Notes: generated by a model not told the origin, from the sequence alone. A stretch of 64,000 bases of DNA from Archivesica marissinica (GCA_014843695.1 CM026398.1:49813579-49877578), one strand, 5' to 3'; shown: positions 46,343-57,448, numbered from the stretch's first letter. Numbers and translations are program-made.

Positions 46343-46395
46343 ACTTATTCTGGCATATAAATCAGCATTTATATTTTTAAGTACGGTAACACAGG

Positions 46396-46801
46396 AAAGG
46401 ATGAGGGAGAATAGCAGTTGGAGTCACATGGAAGGATGAGAATGTGGGATGTTGAGTGAGAACAAGATAGATAAGGAGGGAGAAGAGGATGAGGAGGAGG
46501 TAGAATAGGATGATGATGAGGGAGGAGAGGATGATGATGAGGGAGGAGAGAATGATGATGAGGGAGGAGAGTATGATGATGAGGGAGGAGAGTATGATGA
46601 GGAGGGATGAGAGGAGGAGTAGGGGAGAGGAGAGGAGGATGAGAGAATGAGGGATGAGGAGGATGAGGGAGGAGATGGTGAGGAGGAGGAGATGATGAGG
46701 AGGGAGGAGAGGATGATGATAAGGGAGGAGAGGATGAGGAGGAGGGGATGATGAGGGATGAGAGGATGGTGAGGAGGGTGAAGAGGATGCTGAGGAGGGA
46801 G
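46396..46801 (+). repeat. GA-rich low-complexity tract
   Basis: Irregular 'gaggatgatgatgagggagg' units up to the gap. Open frames in it, continued through N, are artefacts. Confidence 0.95.
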
Positions 46802-47801
46802 NNNNNNNNNNNNNNNNNNNNNNNNNNNNNNNNNNNNNNNNNNNNNNNNNNNNNNNNNNNNNNNNNNNNNNNNNNNNNNNNNNNNNNNNNNNNNNNNNNN
46901 NNNNNNNNNNNNNNNNNNNNNNNNNNNNNNNNNNNNNNNNNNNNNNNNNNNNNNNNNNNNNNNNNNNNNNNNNNNNNNNNNNNNNNNNNNNNNNNNNNNN
47001 NNNNNNNNNNNNNNNNNNNNNNNNNNNNNNNNNNNNNNNNNNNNNNNNNNNNNNNNNNNNNNNNNNNNNNNNNNNNNNNNNNNNNNNNNNNNNNNNNNNN
47101 NNNNNNNNNNNNNNNNNNNNNNNNNNNNNNNNNNNNNNNNNNNNNNNNNNNNNNNNNNNNNNNNNNNNNNNNNNNNNNNNNNNNNNNNNNNNNNNNNNNN
47201 NNNNNNNNNNNNNNNNNNNNNNNNNNNNNNNNNNNNNNNNNNNNNNNNNNNNNNNNNNNNNNNNNNNNNNNNNNNNNNNNNNNNNNNNNNNNNNNNNNNN
47301 NNNNNNNNNNNNNNNNNNNNNNNNNNNNNNNNNNNNNNNNNNNNNNNNNNNNNNNNNNNNNNNNNNNNNNNNNNNNNNNNNNNNNNNNNNNNNNNNNNNN
47401 NNNNNNNNNNNNNNNNNNNNNNNNNNNNNNNNNNNNNNNNNNNNNNNNNNNNNNNNNNNNNNNNNNNNNNNNNNNNNNNNNNNNNNNNNNNNNNNNNNNN
47501 NNNNNNNNNNNNNNNNNNNNNNNNNNNNNNNNNNNNNNNNNNNNNNNNNNNNNNNNNNNNNNNNNNNNNNNNNNNNNNNNNNNNNNNNNNNNNNNNNNNN
47601 NNNNNNNNNNNNNNNNNNNNNNNNNNNNNNNNNNNNNNNNNNNNNNNNNNNNNNNNNNNNNNNNNNNNNNNNNNNNNNNNNNNNNNNNNNNNNNNNNNNN
47701 NNNNNNNNNNNNNNNNNNNNNNNNNNNNNNNNNNNNNNNNNNNNNNNNNNNNNNNNNNNNNNNNNNNNNNNNNNNNNNNNNNNNNNNNNNNNNNNNNNNN
47801 N
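46802..47801. other. Assembly gap (1000 N)
   Basis: Exactly 1000 N between a GA-rich tract and a 25-bp tandem array; real size unknown. Confidence 0.99.
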
Positions 47802-48066
47802 TAAACAAATCGTCATTACGTAATTATATAAACAAATCGTCATTACGTAATTATATAAACAAATCGTCATTACGTAATTATATAAACAAATCGTCATTAC
47901 GTAATTATATAAACAAATCGTCATTACAAATTATATAAACAAATGGTCATTACAAATTATATAAACAAATGGTCATTACAAATTATATAAACAAATGGTC
48001 ATTACAAATTATATAAACAAATCGTCATTACATAATTATATAAACAAATCGTCATTACATAATTTC
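47802..48066 (+). repeat. 25-bp minisatellite, about 11 units
   Basis: Units of 'aaacaaatcgtcattacg' plus 'taattat', with a 23-bp variant in the middle ('aaatggtcattacaaatt'). Confidence 0.95.
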
Positions 48067-48164
48067 AGTTCAGAAAAACATTCAGAAATCATGTTGCATT
48101 ATATTATAATTTGTAGTCCAGCACATTAGGATGCACATTTTTTAATAAGTGTGTAGTACCCAGG

Positions 48165-48530
48165 CGAAATGATGACCATGGTCACCACGGTCTAACCATG
48201 GTCACCACGGTTTTTGATGGTTGACCATGTTTTAACATGGTTGACCATGTATGGTCAACCATCAAATACCATGGTGAAAACATGATCAGGAGCATGGTCG
48301 ACCATGGTGAGAGGAGATCGACCATGGTCGACCATGGTCAGAGAAGATCGACCATGGTCGACCATGGTGAGAGAAGATTGGCTATGGTCAACCATGGTGA
48401 GACAAGATTGACCATGGTCGAACATGATGACAAAAGACAATCAACAAATATGACCATGGTATACCATGGTCAACCTTTTTCATTACCACTGTCAAAATTC
48501 ACCATACCATGGTTGACCATTGTCGACTGT
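48165..48530. repeat. Cluster of CCATGGT / GTCGAC palindromic motifs
   Basis: CATGGTCGACCATG and the related AACCATGGT/ACCATGGTT motifs recur about every 30 bp. Individual motifs are self-complementary and so are several spans, for example 'atggttgaccatg' facing 'catggtcaaccat' near 48237-48262. Unique in the window. Confidence 0.9.
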
Positions 48531-48849
48531 GATGAACACAGCACTTAAATCACTATCAACGTACGTATTGCTACTATATTTGGTAGGCCTATTGCTGGAC
48601 GCGTATTGTTAATGGCTGGAACGTGGGCACTATATTAAACTGCAGCTGTAATTTAATGATAGAGATTAATCGATTCGGCCCCGTGCTCGTACCGTAAACA
48701 AAAGATCACGTGATTATCAGTCTGGTTTTGATAAGGGGACGTTTTGGCCGATTTCAGACGGTACTGTGTGCATTGAATAATGAAAATTATGTTTTCGAAA
48801 TCCGAGTGATTGGGAAACATTTCGGCAAGTTACATAGCAAATTCACTTA
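48531..48849. other. Unassigned sequence
   Basis: No gene or repeat recognised between the palindromic cluster and the dispersed 38-bp motif. Confidence 0.4.
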
Positions 48850-48864
48850 CTTTTCTGAAACTCA

Positions 48865-49130
48865 CCCTGAAGCGGCAGTAATGTACAGTGGTTTAGCCCG
48901 AGATATCCCTACATGACCTAAGACGAACCTGAAATTCACCCTGAAGTGGCAGTAATGTACAGTGGTTTAACCCAAGACATTCATAGATCATACACGACAT
49001 AAAATGAACCTGAAACACTGTGAAAGTCACCCTGAAGTGGAAGTAATGTACAGTGGTTTAGCCCGAGACGTTCATATACTGCCTAAAAGTAAAACGAACC
49101 CTGAAGCGGCAGTAATGTACAGTGGTTTAC
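48865..49130 (+). repeat. Four dispersed copies of a 38-bp motif
   Basis: 'ggcagtaatgtacagtggtt' with flanking 'accctgaag' and 'tagcccgagac' occurs four times at irregular spacing (about 48870, 48945, 49038 and 49105). Confidence 0.85.
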
Positions 49131-49913
49131 ACCGTTTAGCCTTTAACAGTTTTAGTTTAACTTTAAGAAGGGTAAACAAATGGACAATTAATAGACTTGA
49201 GAGCGGTCCCTAGAAATACCAACAACTAGGCTCATCAAGCCTCCAAACTGCTTTACCCGTTACATACGTAGATGTAGATTGAATCTCATCGTAGCATTCA
49301 ACAAGGGTTTTAAACCAACGCCGTGTCCAATCGGTGTCATGAGCCATCTTTGATTGATTTCTGCAAACCTTGCTTTTACCGATCTTATTAGAACATATCC
49401 GAAAACGCTCCCCCAGATTACTGCCCACTGTATTTATCGTTACTGCATCTATCATTAACGGTTATTTGAGGGTCCATCGCCCCAGATTGACTGGTTATTA
49501 ATTATGCCAAATACAGAGAAGACGAATTGAAAAATACAAGTGACAGAGTCAAGTCTATGTAAATCGAAAGTAGATTGGTAAATACAGGAATGATTACGTC
49601 TTAGACGGTCGAATTGACAGGACCCCGCTGTATATATTGAAATGTATTGTTATCTAACGATTGTAAATATGCAACATATTAAAGATCGGACTAGATCTTG
49701 TCTATCCCCTATTTTGTGTTGGGTCTGGATTTTACCCCCTAACGGTATATTACCCAGAGCCAGAGGAAGCAACTTTGTATCTCGGCAAATCTAACGACGT
49801 TTTTCATTGGTCAATCAAAGTAAAATATACGCGTGTTAACCAATCACAGAGTTCGATAGAAAAACCTCAGCATCACGAAGAGGCGCGTTTTTCACAGCAG
49901 CAGTCTCAACAAC
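49131..49913. other. Upstream region of the coiled-coil gene
   Basis: No other gene recognised. A 'tatatatt' lies about 280 bases upstream of the ATG, too weak to call a promoter. The single-copy appearance contrasts with the repeats on either side. Confidence 0.4.
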
Positions 49914-50497
49914 ATGTCGAAAGAACTTGCAGGGAAATTTGCGGTTGTTCGTTGGCTGAACGACGACAATAGACTTTCTGTGCATAATCAGAAATACTTC
50001 GTGGAATCGCAAAAACAAACATACGTACCAGGAGACGAGGGTATTGCTTGCTACCACGGTGTTCCTGGAAAGTGGCAGTATCTATACATAATTCTTGCCG
50101 TTGGTGGTAAGTACAAGCGCAAATATGTGTGTGAATGATATAATGTTAAATTAAACAGGAAATTCTTTAAAATGATGCTTTGTGTGTAACTGTATACATG
50201 TATCTTGTTATGTAACCTTCAAATACATTATTAGAGCATGTTATGTGCCCATGTTCGCTTTGGTGAGAGATATAGGGCCATCATCATCCTCTGTTTTCAT
50301 AAAGCTATCTGTTTGTAATAATAATGCTCCTCAGCTTGCAATGATGTATTTCATATATACTTTTTTCAGTTGTGTTTCTATCCAAGACGTCAAAGCACTC
50401 AAGGATGACGTTCGCACACTCAAGGATGACGTTCGTCAGCTAAAGAGAACACTCAACTCGGATCAGCTGCAGCACCCCGAAACCAAGAAATGTATGG
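49914..50497 (+). CDS. First two exons of a coiled-coil protein with BEN-protein-like N-terminus
   Basis: Exon 1, 49914-50106 (donor G|GTAAGT), and exon 2, 50387-50497 (acceptor CCAAG|AC, donor G|GTAAGG), together 101 codons, phase 1 at both donors. Exon 1 encodes KFAVVRWLNDDNRLSV, then GIACYHG and YLYIILAVG. Joined to exon 2 this reads ILAVGDVKALKDDVR, followed by the heptad-like LKDDVRTLKDDVRQLKRTL. Invertebrate BEN-domain proteins often start with such a small beta-rich module that leads through 'ILxxGD' into a coiled coil. No BEN domain is present in the window. Later exons are missing because the duplicated segment begins 140 bp on. The gene may be truncated, or may splice into the NOPCHAP1-like exons. 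Function is inferred only. Confidence 0.6.
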
Positions 50498-50714
50498 GTA
50501 AGGCACCTCATAGGTTGGGTTCCAATCTGTCTGTCTGCAGAATGGGTACGTTTTGACTTGTGGATTGGTACGTTTTGACTTGAAATGATGGGTACGTTTT
50601 TGGATTGGTTACGTTTTGACCAGCACCCTCGGAAGATAGATAGATGGTAACAAAAATAGAATTGGTAGTAATTTATACCATATCAAAAATGGCTGCGCCC
50701 AGGATACAAACTGC

Positions 50715-51261
50715 AGGTCAGACGGTGTTATTGATATAGTGGTCTGGGATTGGTTGAAAAAGTGTAGGGAAGCCCTTAAGAGTTATTGATACATGAACTG
50801 ATTGGCTGAGTAGGTATTGTCACAAATATTGAAAATGACTTCTAAATATTAAAATATATGAGCTGCATTTTGGAATATTTAAAAATATTTGCAGACAAAT
50901 AAACAGCATATTATAAATGCAGGTGTCAGTGCAACACAGCTGTCCACAAGTGGGACTAGAAGACTCCCACACTCTCTCTCCCGTTACGTCTACGCTGAAA
51001 GGCCCTGCAACGTTACTATCCAAATCCAGATCCAGAACATTCACCACTAAGTTACCTTCAGAGTAGGGGGTGGGTGCCTTTAGTGGGAAATTAAAAAAAC
51101 GCAATCGGTCAACCCCATTGAAATTTGACATTTTCCTGTGTATCAAAGGCCAGTCTGTTGAAAACTACTGTCTTTTGTGCCAAACTATTTTGGGGGAAAA
51201 TATAATGGTACTGTATGTTATAATGGTGGCCTATGGAAATTGTAATAGCGGTGTCTGACCT
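50715..51261. mobile_element. 547-bp insertion with AGGTCAGAC inverted ends, copy 2 only
   Basis: Starts AGGTCAGACGGTGTTATT and ends with AATAGCGGTGTCTGACCT, imperfect inverted repeats of about 18 bp. Copy 1 is continuous here ('ctgcacgttaatttacc' at about 25412). No clean target-site duplication. The - strand holds a 108-codon open frame with a protein-like composition (LVVNVLDLDLDSNVAGPF) but no recognised domain. Probably a non-autonomous DNA transposon, perhaps with captured sequence. Confidence 0.6.
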
Positions 51262-51306
51262 AAACGTTAATTTACCACTGGCCAAACTTTCTACAACAAA
51301 AGAGCC

Positions 51307-54300
51307 ATGGATGACAAAGGTTTAAATATATCAACGGTGCTGCTTAATGTCAACCCAGCTGTCGCAGGTAGGACTTGTTCTAGGACCAATTAAATCTGCT
51401 ACATGATTGAATGTGTACTTGATATAGTTCGGATGTATTGTATCCGGATGCAATGTGTTGATGAATTTAGTTTATACAAAATTAATTTTAGCTCGATTGC
51501 GAAACAAGTTCTTACAACTTATATTAATCACTCTCGAGATCTCATTCCTGATGTAATCCATCGCCACGAGGAAGAGAGAAGAGGCAACGTGGAATTTAAA
51601 TGCCTTGCCTAAGGGCACAATCGTAACAGCTCCAACTCCGGACCTTTCGCACCTGAAGAGAACGCGCATCCACTGCGCTATCACGACTTACGAATTTAAC
51701 TTTTACTGTTACCCATTTGTTTCTTTATATTTATAGTTTAGATATATATAATAATAAATATATATATTATATATAGTGTGTTCAAACTAAGCATTTGGAA
51801 TTCATTTAAGGGGTATGTATGTTTCATTATTGTTAAACCCATTGCGAGGACTTAGACATTTTTCCTGGGCATGCTTAGCCAAGCGGTTAACCAGTACTAA
51901 GCAATGTGTGTAAGGTGCCTTGCTCAATGACACTACATATGTGGCCAGACTGAGTATTGAACCAGGGACCGTTCGATTCCAACTCCGACGCTCTACCACT
52001 GGACCACGGACACCACCAGGTTTATGGCTTCTAGGATGTGTTAACGATTTTCCGAAAATGCATAATAACATAGCCCTGGCTGCTAGTGCCGTAGTGGACA
52101 TACCGATTACAAAATAAGCAACAACCTGTGTAAGTGTGTGTCAAAAAGAGCCTGTGCAAATAAAGATTTGTATTATATATATATATATGTAGAAAAAAAA
52201 AGGTGAATCAAGCAATAAAATATGATTAAACTAATTAAGACTCGGCATCATAACGCTCCTTCACATTTATTTGTGTACAACCCGTTAATTAAGGTGAATG
52301 TGTGGGTAAACTTTAACATGCTTGAATGCTGATATTGAAATTGTGTGATGACATGCATTGTAGACTGTGATAGTTCATTTGTATATTATAATCAATGAAA
52401 ACACAGTTTTATATTTTCTTGACAGATTCTAAACTGATTGTGAACAAAGATATGAAAAGTTTGGAAGACTTGAGGAAAGAATTCAAGTTGTCATGCAGTA
52501 CAGGTAAATATTAGTTAAGTACCACTGTTTTGTTTGTGCATAGAATGATAGATCTACTTACAGATCAGTTTATGATCATCATAATCAGCAGTATATCTTA
52601 ACCCTTTCCTTCATAGAGATTTAGGTTAATATACTATTATATCTCCATACAAACGACAGCCATTTAGCTATCATGCAATGGATAAGTAGTCGCCATATCT
52701 ATCCCACCTCCATAGATATTACTGGGACTACATGAGATTCTTGCCTTTATTATGAACATTGGTTTGGCTACTACATTGTCAGTGTATGTTGTATTGGTAA
52801 TGGCGTCAAGAGGTGCCTATATGAGGGAAAGGGTTAAAGATATAACTGTACATGGTTCATTCTAGGTAACAATTTTTGGGAGAAGTGAGAAAGTGTGCGG
52901 TTACATCCTTAAATTGTGTTATTTAATAAATTTCAAGAAAATATGGTTAAACCGCATTTAATGTACAGTATGACCATTAAATACAACATTTGAATGCTTT
53001 ACAATGGCCAGTGTATCTTTACTGGACAATATTCTGTATGAAAATTGTAAACAAAAGAAAGGGAGAAGTCAGGGCCACTATTTCGCCCAATTCGCTATCT
53101 AGAATAAGCCCTGACTGTAAATGTTCATTATAAATAAATTTTGCTTTTTCGGAATGTATATATGCTGGAGGACTAAAACTGGACATATTTTGGTTTCATT
53201 GACCATTACATGTATGTGTGTTTGCTGGAGAACATTGGAGTTCTATGACAATGGTATCTGGGCCTAAATCAGATAACAGAAATATACCAGAATTAAAATG
53301 GATTTAATATACAGTATACATCCGTTATGTCAAAGTCGGTTATGTAGAATTCTCCGGTTATCTCTAAGTCGGATCAAAGTCCCGTTTCAGACACTATCAT
53401 TTTACATATAACTGGATCTGTTTATATATCGAATTTCAAAGTCAAAATTCGGTTATATCGAAGTATTTTGTTCGGTCCGACGGAATTCAACTTTATGTAG
53501 ACTGTAGTTTGTTAGTCTGTGTTAGTGGTCACCTCTGTCAACCTGCATTAAGCAGCCAGTTTTCCAATACTCAATTTGTTTTATTGCTATACATTTAGCC
53601 TCTACTAAGCAGCCACCTGTGCTAAGCAGCCCCTTTCTGTGATTCCTTTGGCTGGCTGCTTATTATTATAACTATATGGACATTTATGATTTTGAACATC
53701 TTTGGGTCAGAATGGGCTGCTACAGTGTTGATCAGATATATTATTGTATTGCACAAAGATGACAGAAATACCTGTACGCTTTTGCATCTGTATTGGCAGT
53801 GCTAGGTCAAGTGCAAGACTTTCTTCCGAAGATTGCTACAGCGAATGCTGATCTACAGAGTAGACTTGATGCAGATCCACACTTCTCAGCGGATATAGAA
53901 GACATTGATGATGATGATGCACCACATATAGAAATGGTAAAATTACTAGTAACTAATTATGCTGTCCAGCCTCTGTAGAGGAAACCATGAAATGGTAAAA
54001 TTACTAGTAACTAACTACGCTGTCCAGCCTCTGTAGAGGAAACCATGAAATGGTAAAATTACTAGTAACTAACTACGCTGTCCAGCCTCCCTGTAGAGGA
54101 AACCATGAAATGGTAAAATTACTAGTAACTAATTACGCTGTCCAGCCTCCCTGTAGAGGAAACCATGAAAACATTCTTTGAAAATCACTTCTTTAAATTT
54201 CATTATTTTGCGTTGTTAAGATCCATTATTTGGTTTGAAACGTAGCGAAACAAGTTCTTGCAACATTAGTTTAATCACTCTCTAGTCCTCCTTCCTGTCG

Positions 54301-55143
54301 CCATGATGCCATGATGAGGGAGAGAGAAGAGCCAATGTGGATGTAAGTGTGTTGCCTAAGAACACCGTCACCGTGATTCTCGTTGGGTTCGAACTCACTA
54401 CCTCTCGATTAGTGGACCATGAAGGTTGCACAAATTTACACAAATAATTGAAAGTTTCGGCGCACACCACTTTCTAATATTGACAAAAGTTTGGTCCACA
54501 CCATATTATCATACCAGTATTATAAAGTTTTGTATGTACAGTCAAACCTGTGTTAGTGGTCACCTCCATTGAGCAGCCAACCTGTATTAAGCAGCCAGTT
54601 TCCCAATATGTTGTTTTATTATACATTTGACCTCTATTAAGCAGCCACCTGTGCTAAGCTGCCACTTTCTGTGATTCCCTTGGCTGGCTGCTTAAGACAG
54701 GTTTGACTGTAAGCGCATTATATATAACAACATGTTTATACAATCACAACCAAAGAATATTCAAAATCAATGACAATCTTTATTTCCTTTAAATGCAGCC
54801 ACCTGTGCTAAGGTGCCACATTCAGTGATTCCCTTTGCTGGCTGCATACGTTCTTGTGTGTAGACGTGGTTAATTGTTATTCCTACGCATCAGAACAAAA
54901 TTTCAAAATTAGACCATAAACTATGCATAAATTGCCAAATATTTATTTGAATTACAGAATTTAGCACTGGTAGAAGGTGACTACAGCAGTGAGGACAGTG
55001 ACATAGACTCAGACACGTCCAGTGATGGTGATGATGTAAACTATGGGAAAGTAAATGAGAACAATATAAAACTGTCCAAGGAGAAAGTGAGACACGGTAG
55101 ACCTCTTGTTGAAGATGTACCGAGTGTTAATGAGATTAAATGA
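51307..55143 (+). CDS. NOPCHAP1: NOPCHAP1-like (C12orf45 family) protein, copy 2
   Basis: Exons 51307-51367, 52426-52503, 53800-53936 and 54958-55143 have the same lengths and phases as copy 1 and give 153 intact codons. Differences include STVLLN for SKALLN in exon 1, SCST for SRST in exon 2 and LDADP for LEADP in exon 3. The last exon is identical at protein level. Role as for copy 1: probable cofactor for loading NOP58 in box C/D snoRNP assembly. The exon 3 donor unit is repeated four times. Intron 2 lacks the TTAA-flanked MITE of copy 1. AATAAA at 55203-55208. The coiled-coil exons at 49914-50497 lie upstream on the same strand with compatible phase. Confidence 0.8.
51469..51688 (-). repeat. 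SINE family B (reverse), intron 1 of copy 2
   Basis: Same insertion as 25609-25830, slightly better conserved. Confidence 0.88.
51880..52015 (-). repeat. tRNA-like SINE, family D
   Basis: On the - strand 'tggtccagtggtagagcgtc' resembles an A box and 'ggttcaatactcag' a B box. Copy 1 (about 26105-26155) has lost about 74 bp of this head. Confidence 0.65.
52598..52837 (+). mobile_element. TTAA-flanked MITE (piggyBac-like ends), shared
   Basis: Same insertion as 26733-26972; ends CCCTTTCC and inverted CCCTTTCCCTCATA. Confidence 0.75.
53312..53504 (+). mobile_element. CAGT-ended MITE, family 2
   Basis: Same insertion as 27704-27898; the right terminal repeat has decayed ('aactttatgtagactg'). 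Confidence 0.75.
53510..53665 (+). mobile_element. CAGT-ended MITE family 1, both ends lost
   Basis: Counterpart of 27902-28070, with a small internal deletion after 'gtggtcacctct'. Confidence 0.7.
53931..54170 (+). repeat. Tandem repeat of the exon 3 splice donor (4 units)
   Basis: Units begin at 53931, 53989, 54047 and 54107, each with GAAATG|GTAAAA. One unit more than in copy 1. Confidence 0.9.
54245..54430 (-). repeat. Diverged SINE related to family B
   Basis: Counterpart of 28572-28765. Confidence 0.6.
54539..54709 (+). mobile_element. CAGT-ended MITE, family 1, intron 3
   Basis: Same insertion as 28873-29050 with intact CAGTCAAACCTGT ends and TA flanks. Confidence 0.82.
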
Positions 55144-55202
55144 CACATTTATCCAAACTTTATGAAGAGAAGTTCCTCCGAGTTCGATAGTACACTGCGG
55201 AC

Positions 55203-55208
55203 AATAAA
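55203..55208 (+). promoter_or_regulatory. Polyadenylation signal of NOPCHAP1-like copy 2
   Basis: AATAAA 60 bases after the stop codon. Confidence 0.6.
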
Positions 55209-55585
55209 ACTGGATATGTTAACTTAGCTACTTCATTCCAGGACAGTGAACGGTAAATGAAAGTGGGAAATCTTTTAGTTCACTGTTCACGAAAGCATTT
55301 TCCGCAGAATCTACCAGTAGAATGCACTTTGCAGTTATATACTACTCTTACTATGTGTCCAGGGATTGTTGCCAGGGTTATTGAATGAAGGAAAAGCATA
55401 GTTTTGGGGTGGCAGTCCACATGATGTTGTATTTCAGCCAATGGAATTCTAGTGCCTGTGTACAAACAAATTGCACGTTTCGCAACCCTTGTATACATGT
55501 ATATAAATTGTAAATACTTATTTTGACAGTATATTATAACGTGGTTTGATCCGTGTTCATACCTGTACTCTTATTGCTGACTGTC

Positions 55586-56388
55586 ACCAGTCTGGATTAG
55601 TCCATTCACTAGTTATGCATTGGTTTGCTGACCAGTCTGGATTAGTCCATTCACTAGTTATGCATTGGTTTGCTGACCAGTCTGGATTAGTCCATTCATT
55701 AATTATGCATTGGTTTGCTGACCAGTCTGGATTAGTCCATTCACTAGTTATGCATTGGTTTGCTGACCAGTCTGGATTAGTCCATTCACTAGTTATGCAT
55801 TGGTTTGCTGACCAGTCTGGATTAGTCCATTCACTAGTTATGCATTGGTTTGCTGACCAGTCTGGATTAGTCCATTCACTACTTATGCATTGGTGTGCTG
55901 ACCAGTCTGGATTAGTCTCATTCACTAGTTATGCATTGGTTTGCTGACCAGTCTGGGTTAGTCCATTCACTACTTATGCATTGGTGTGCTGACCAGTCTG
56001 GATTAGTCTCATTCACTAGTTATGCATTGGTTTGTTGACCAGTCTGGATTAGTCCATTCACTAATTATGCATTGGTTTGCTGACCAGTCTGGATTAGTCC
56101 ATTCACTAATTATGCATTGGTTTGCTGACCAGTCTGGATTAGTCCATTCACTAATTATGCATTGGTGTGCTGACCAGTCTGGATTAGTCTCATTCACTAA
56201 TTATGCATTGGCTTGCTGACCAGTCTGGATTAGTCCATTCACTAATTATGCATTGGCTTGCTGACCAGTCTGGATTAGTCCATTCACTAATTATGCATTG
56301 GTGTGCTGACCAGTCTGGATTAGTCTCATTCACTAATTATGCATTGGCTTGCTGACCAGTCTGGATTAGTCCATTCACTAGTTATTGG
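55586..56388 (+). repeat. 45-bp minisatellite, about 18 units
   Basis: Same family as 29930-30640. Unit variants 'actaattatg' and 'ggcttgctgacc' cluster in the 3' half, showing local block expansion. Confidence 0.95.
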
Positions 56389-56440
56389 TTTGCAATTCGA
56401 TTGTGTTTCTATTGTTGCAAAATTATAGATCTGTATTACT

Positions 56441-56715
56441 GTGCTGAGGGGCCTCCGTGCCCACATGGTTACGCTCATCGACTTCAAATCACTGCCCCTC
56501 ACCACTGTTGGTTCGAATCCCACTGGGGGTTTCAAAACATTTCATGTGAGGAAGCTATCCAGCTTGTTTGTAGTAGGTCAGTGGTTCTTACCCGGGTGCC
56601 CATCCATGCCTGCAATACTCTTCGGAGGGGCAACCATGATCTTCCTCCAACCAATAATAGCTGGAGAGTCGCCATATGACCTAAGCTGTTTGTGCGGCCC
56701 CAAAAACAAACAAAC
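56441..56715 (+). repeat. SINE family C, full length
   Basis: The head starts 'gctgaggggcctccgtgccc' and includes the B-box-like 'ggttcgaatcccactgggg'. Ends 'ccccaaaaacaaacaaac'. The most complete family C copy in the window. Confidence 0.85.
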
Positions 56716-56833
56716 ATTTCTGTGCTATTGAGACCTCACTTGTGACGAAATCCGTCGCCATTGAAGGAGAGAAGAAGCAATGTGGATTTAAGAGTCTTAC
56801 CTTCTTTCTTTAAAACTGCATATATAGACATAG

Positions 56834-57064
56834 TGTATACAAATTTATTTTAGCCCTATTGCAAAATGGGTGATTACAACGTATCTTAATCAGTCTCGAG
56901 ACCTCATTCTTGATGGAATACATCGCCACGAGGGAGAGAGAAGAGGCATCATGGAATTTAAATGCTTTGCCTAGGGGAACAATCGTAATGGCTCCAGCGG
57001 GGCTCTAACTCACTCCGGGTCATTCGCCCCTGAAGCGAACGCTACCACTTTGCTATCACGACTT
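56834..57064 (-). repeat. SINE family B (reverse)
   Basis: Counterpart of 31019-31247. Confidence 0.82.
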
Positions 57065-57257
57065 CCACATATACATTTCATGTATGGTATACCAGGCGTG
57101 AGTAGGGCCACCATCATAATACATTTGTGTACACATGCCACTGTCAGACAAACCCAGACACCTGAATTCTTTTTGCCGTATTAGCACTGATAATGTCAAT
57201 CAAATGCTTGTAGATTTGCTTCTTAAAGTGACAGCATTAAATACACAAACAACGGCA

Positions 57258-57448
57258 TTAACCCATTCAACACCAAGTAACTGACATGGACTGGTCCATG
57301 ATATTATTAGACCAATAAATTTATAACAAAATTACATTTACTTGAAAAAAGTGCAGATCCTGATGAGACGGCTCGTCACGAGCCAGCTCATCTGGATCTA
57401 CACTTTTTTGTAAGCCAATTTAGATGTCTGTGGTGTTGAAAGGGTTAA
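57258..57448 (-). mobile_element. TTAA-flanked MITE (piggyBac-like ends), copy 2 only
   Basis: 183 bp between TTAA (57258-57261) and TTAA (57445-57448), with ends CCCATTCAACACCA and, inverted, CCCTTTCAACACCA. It belongs to the family at 27448-27688 but is inverted and shorter. Both other segment copies have a single TTAA here (31441-31444 and complement at 15055-15058). Confidence 0.9.

Larger units (their letters stand above)
29426..46395 (+). repeat. Right arm of the large inverted duplication
   Basis: This is the reverse complement of 1-17092. The arm begins in the last exon of the NOPCHAP1-like gene and ends just before the GA-rich tract at 46396. Compared with the left arm it has extra sequence in the first intron of the chitin-binding gene (about 42240-43040), longer 31- and 21-bp arrays, and no LINE in the 69-bp array. 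Its first part (to about 39080) is also repeated directly at 55085-64000. Confidence 0.93.

Noticed and set aside
46369..47938. Long Ser/Pro/His-rich frames near the second gap
   Set aside because: GA-rich low-complexity DNA plus 1000 N; no coding signal.
49210..49455. 81-codon reverse-strand frame upstream of the coiled-coil gene
   Set aside because: No recognised domain, no supporting splice or promoter signals; probably chance.
55546..56219. Frames repeating QSGLVHSLVMHWFAD
   Set aside because: Product of the 45-bp minisatellite; same behaviour in the other two arrays.
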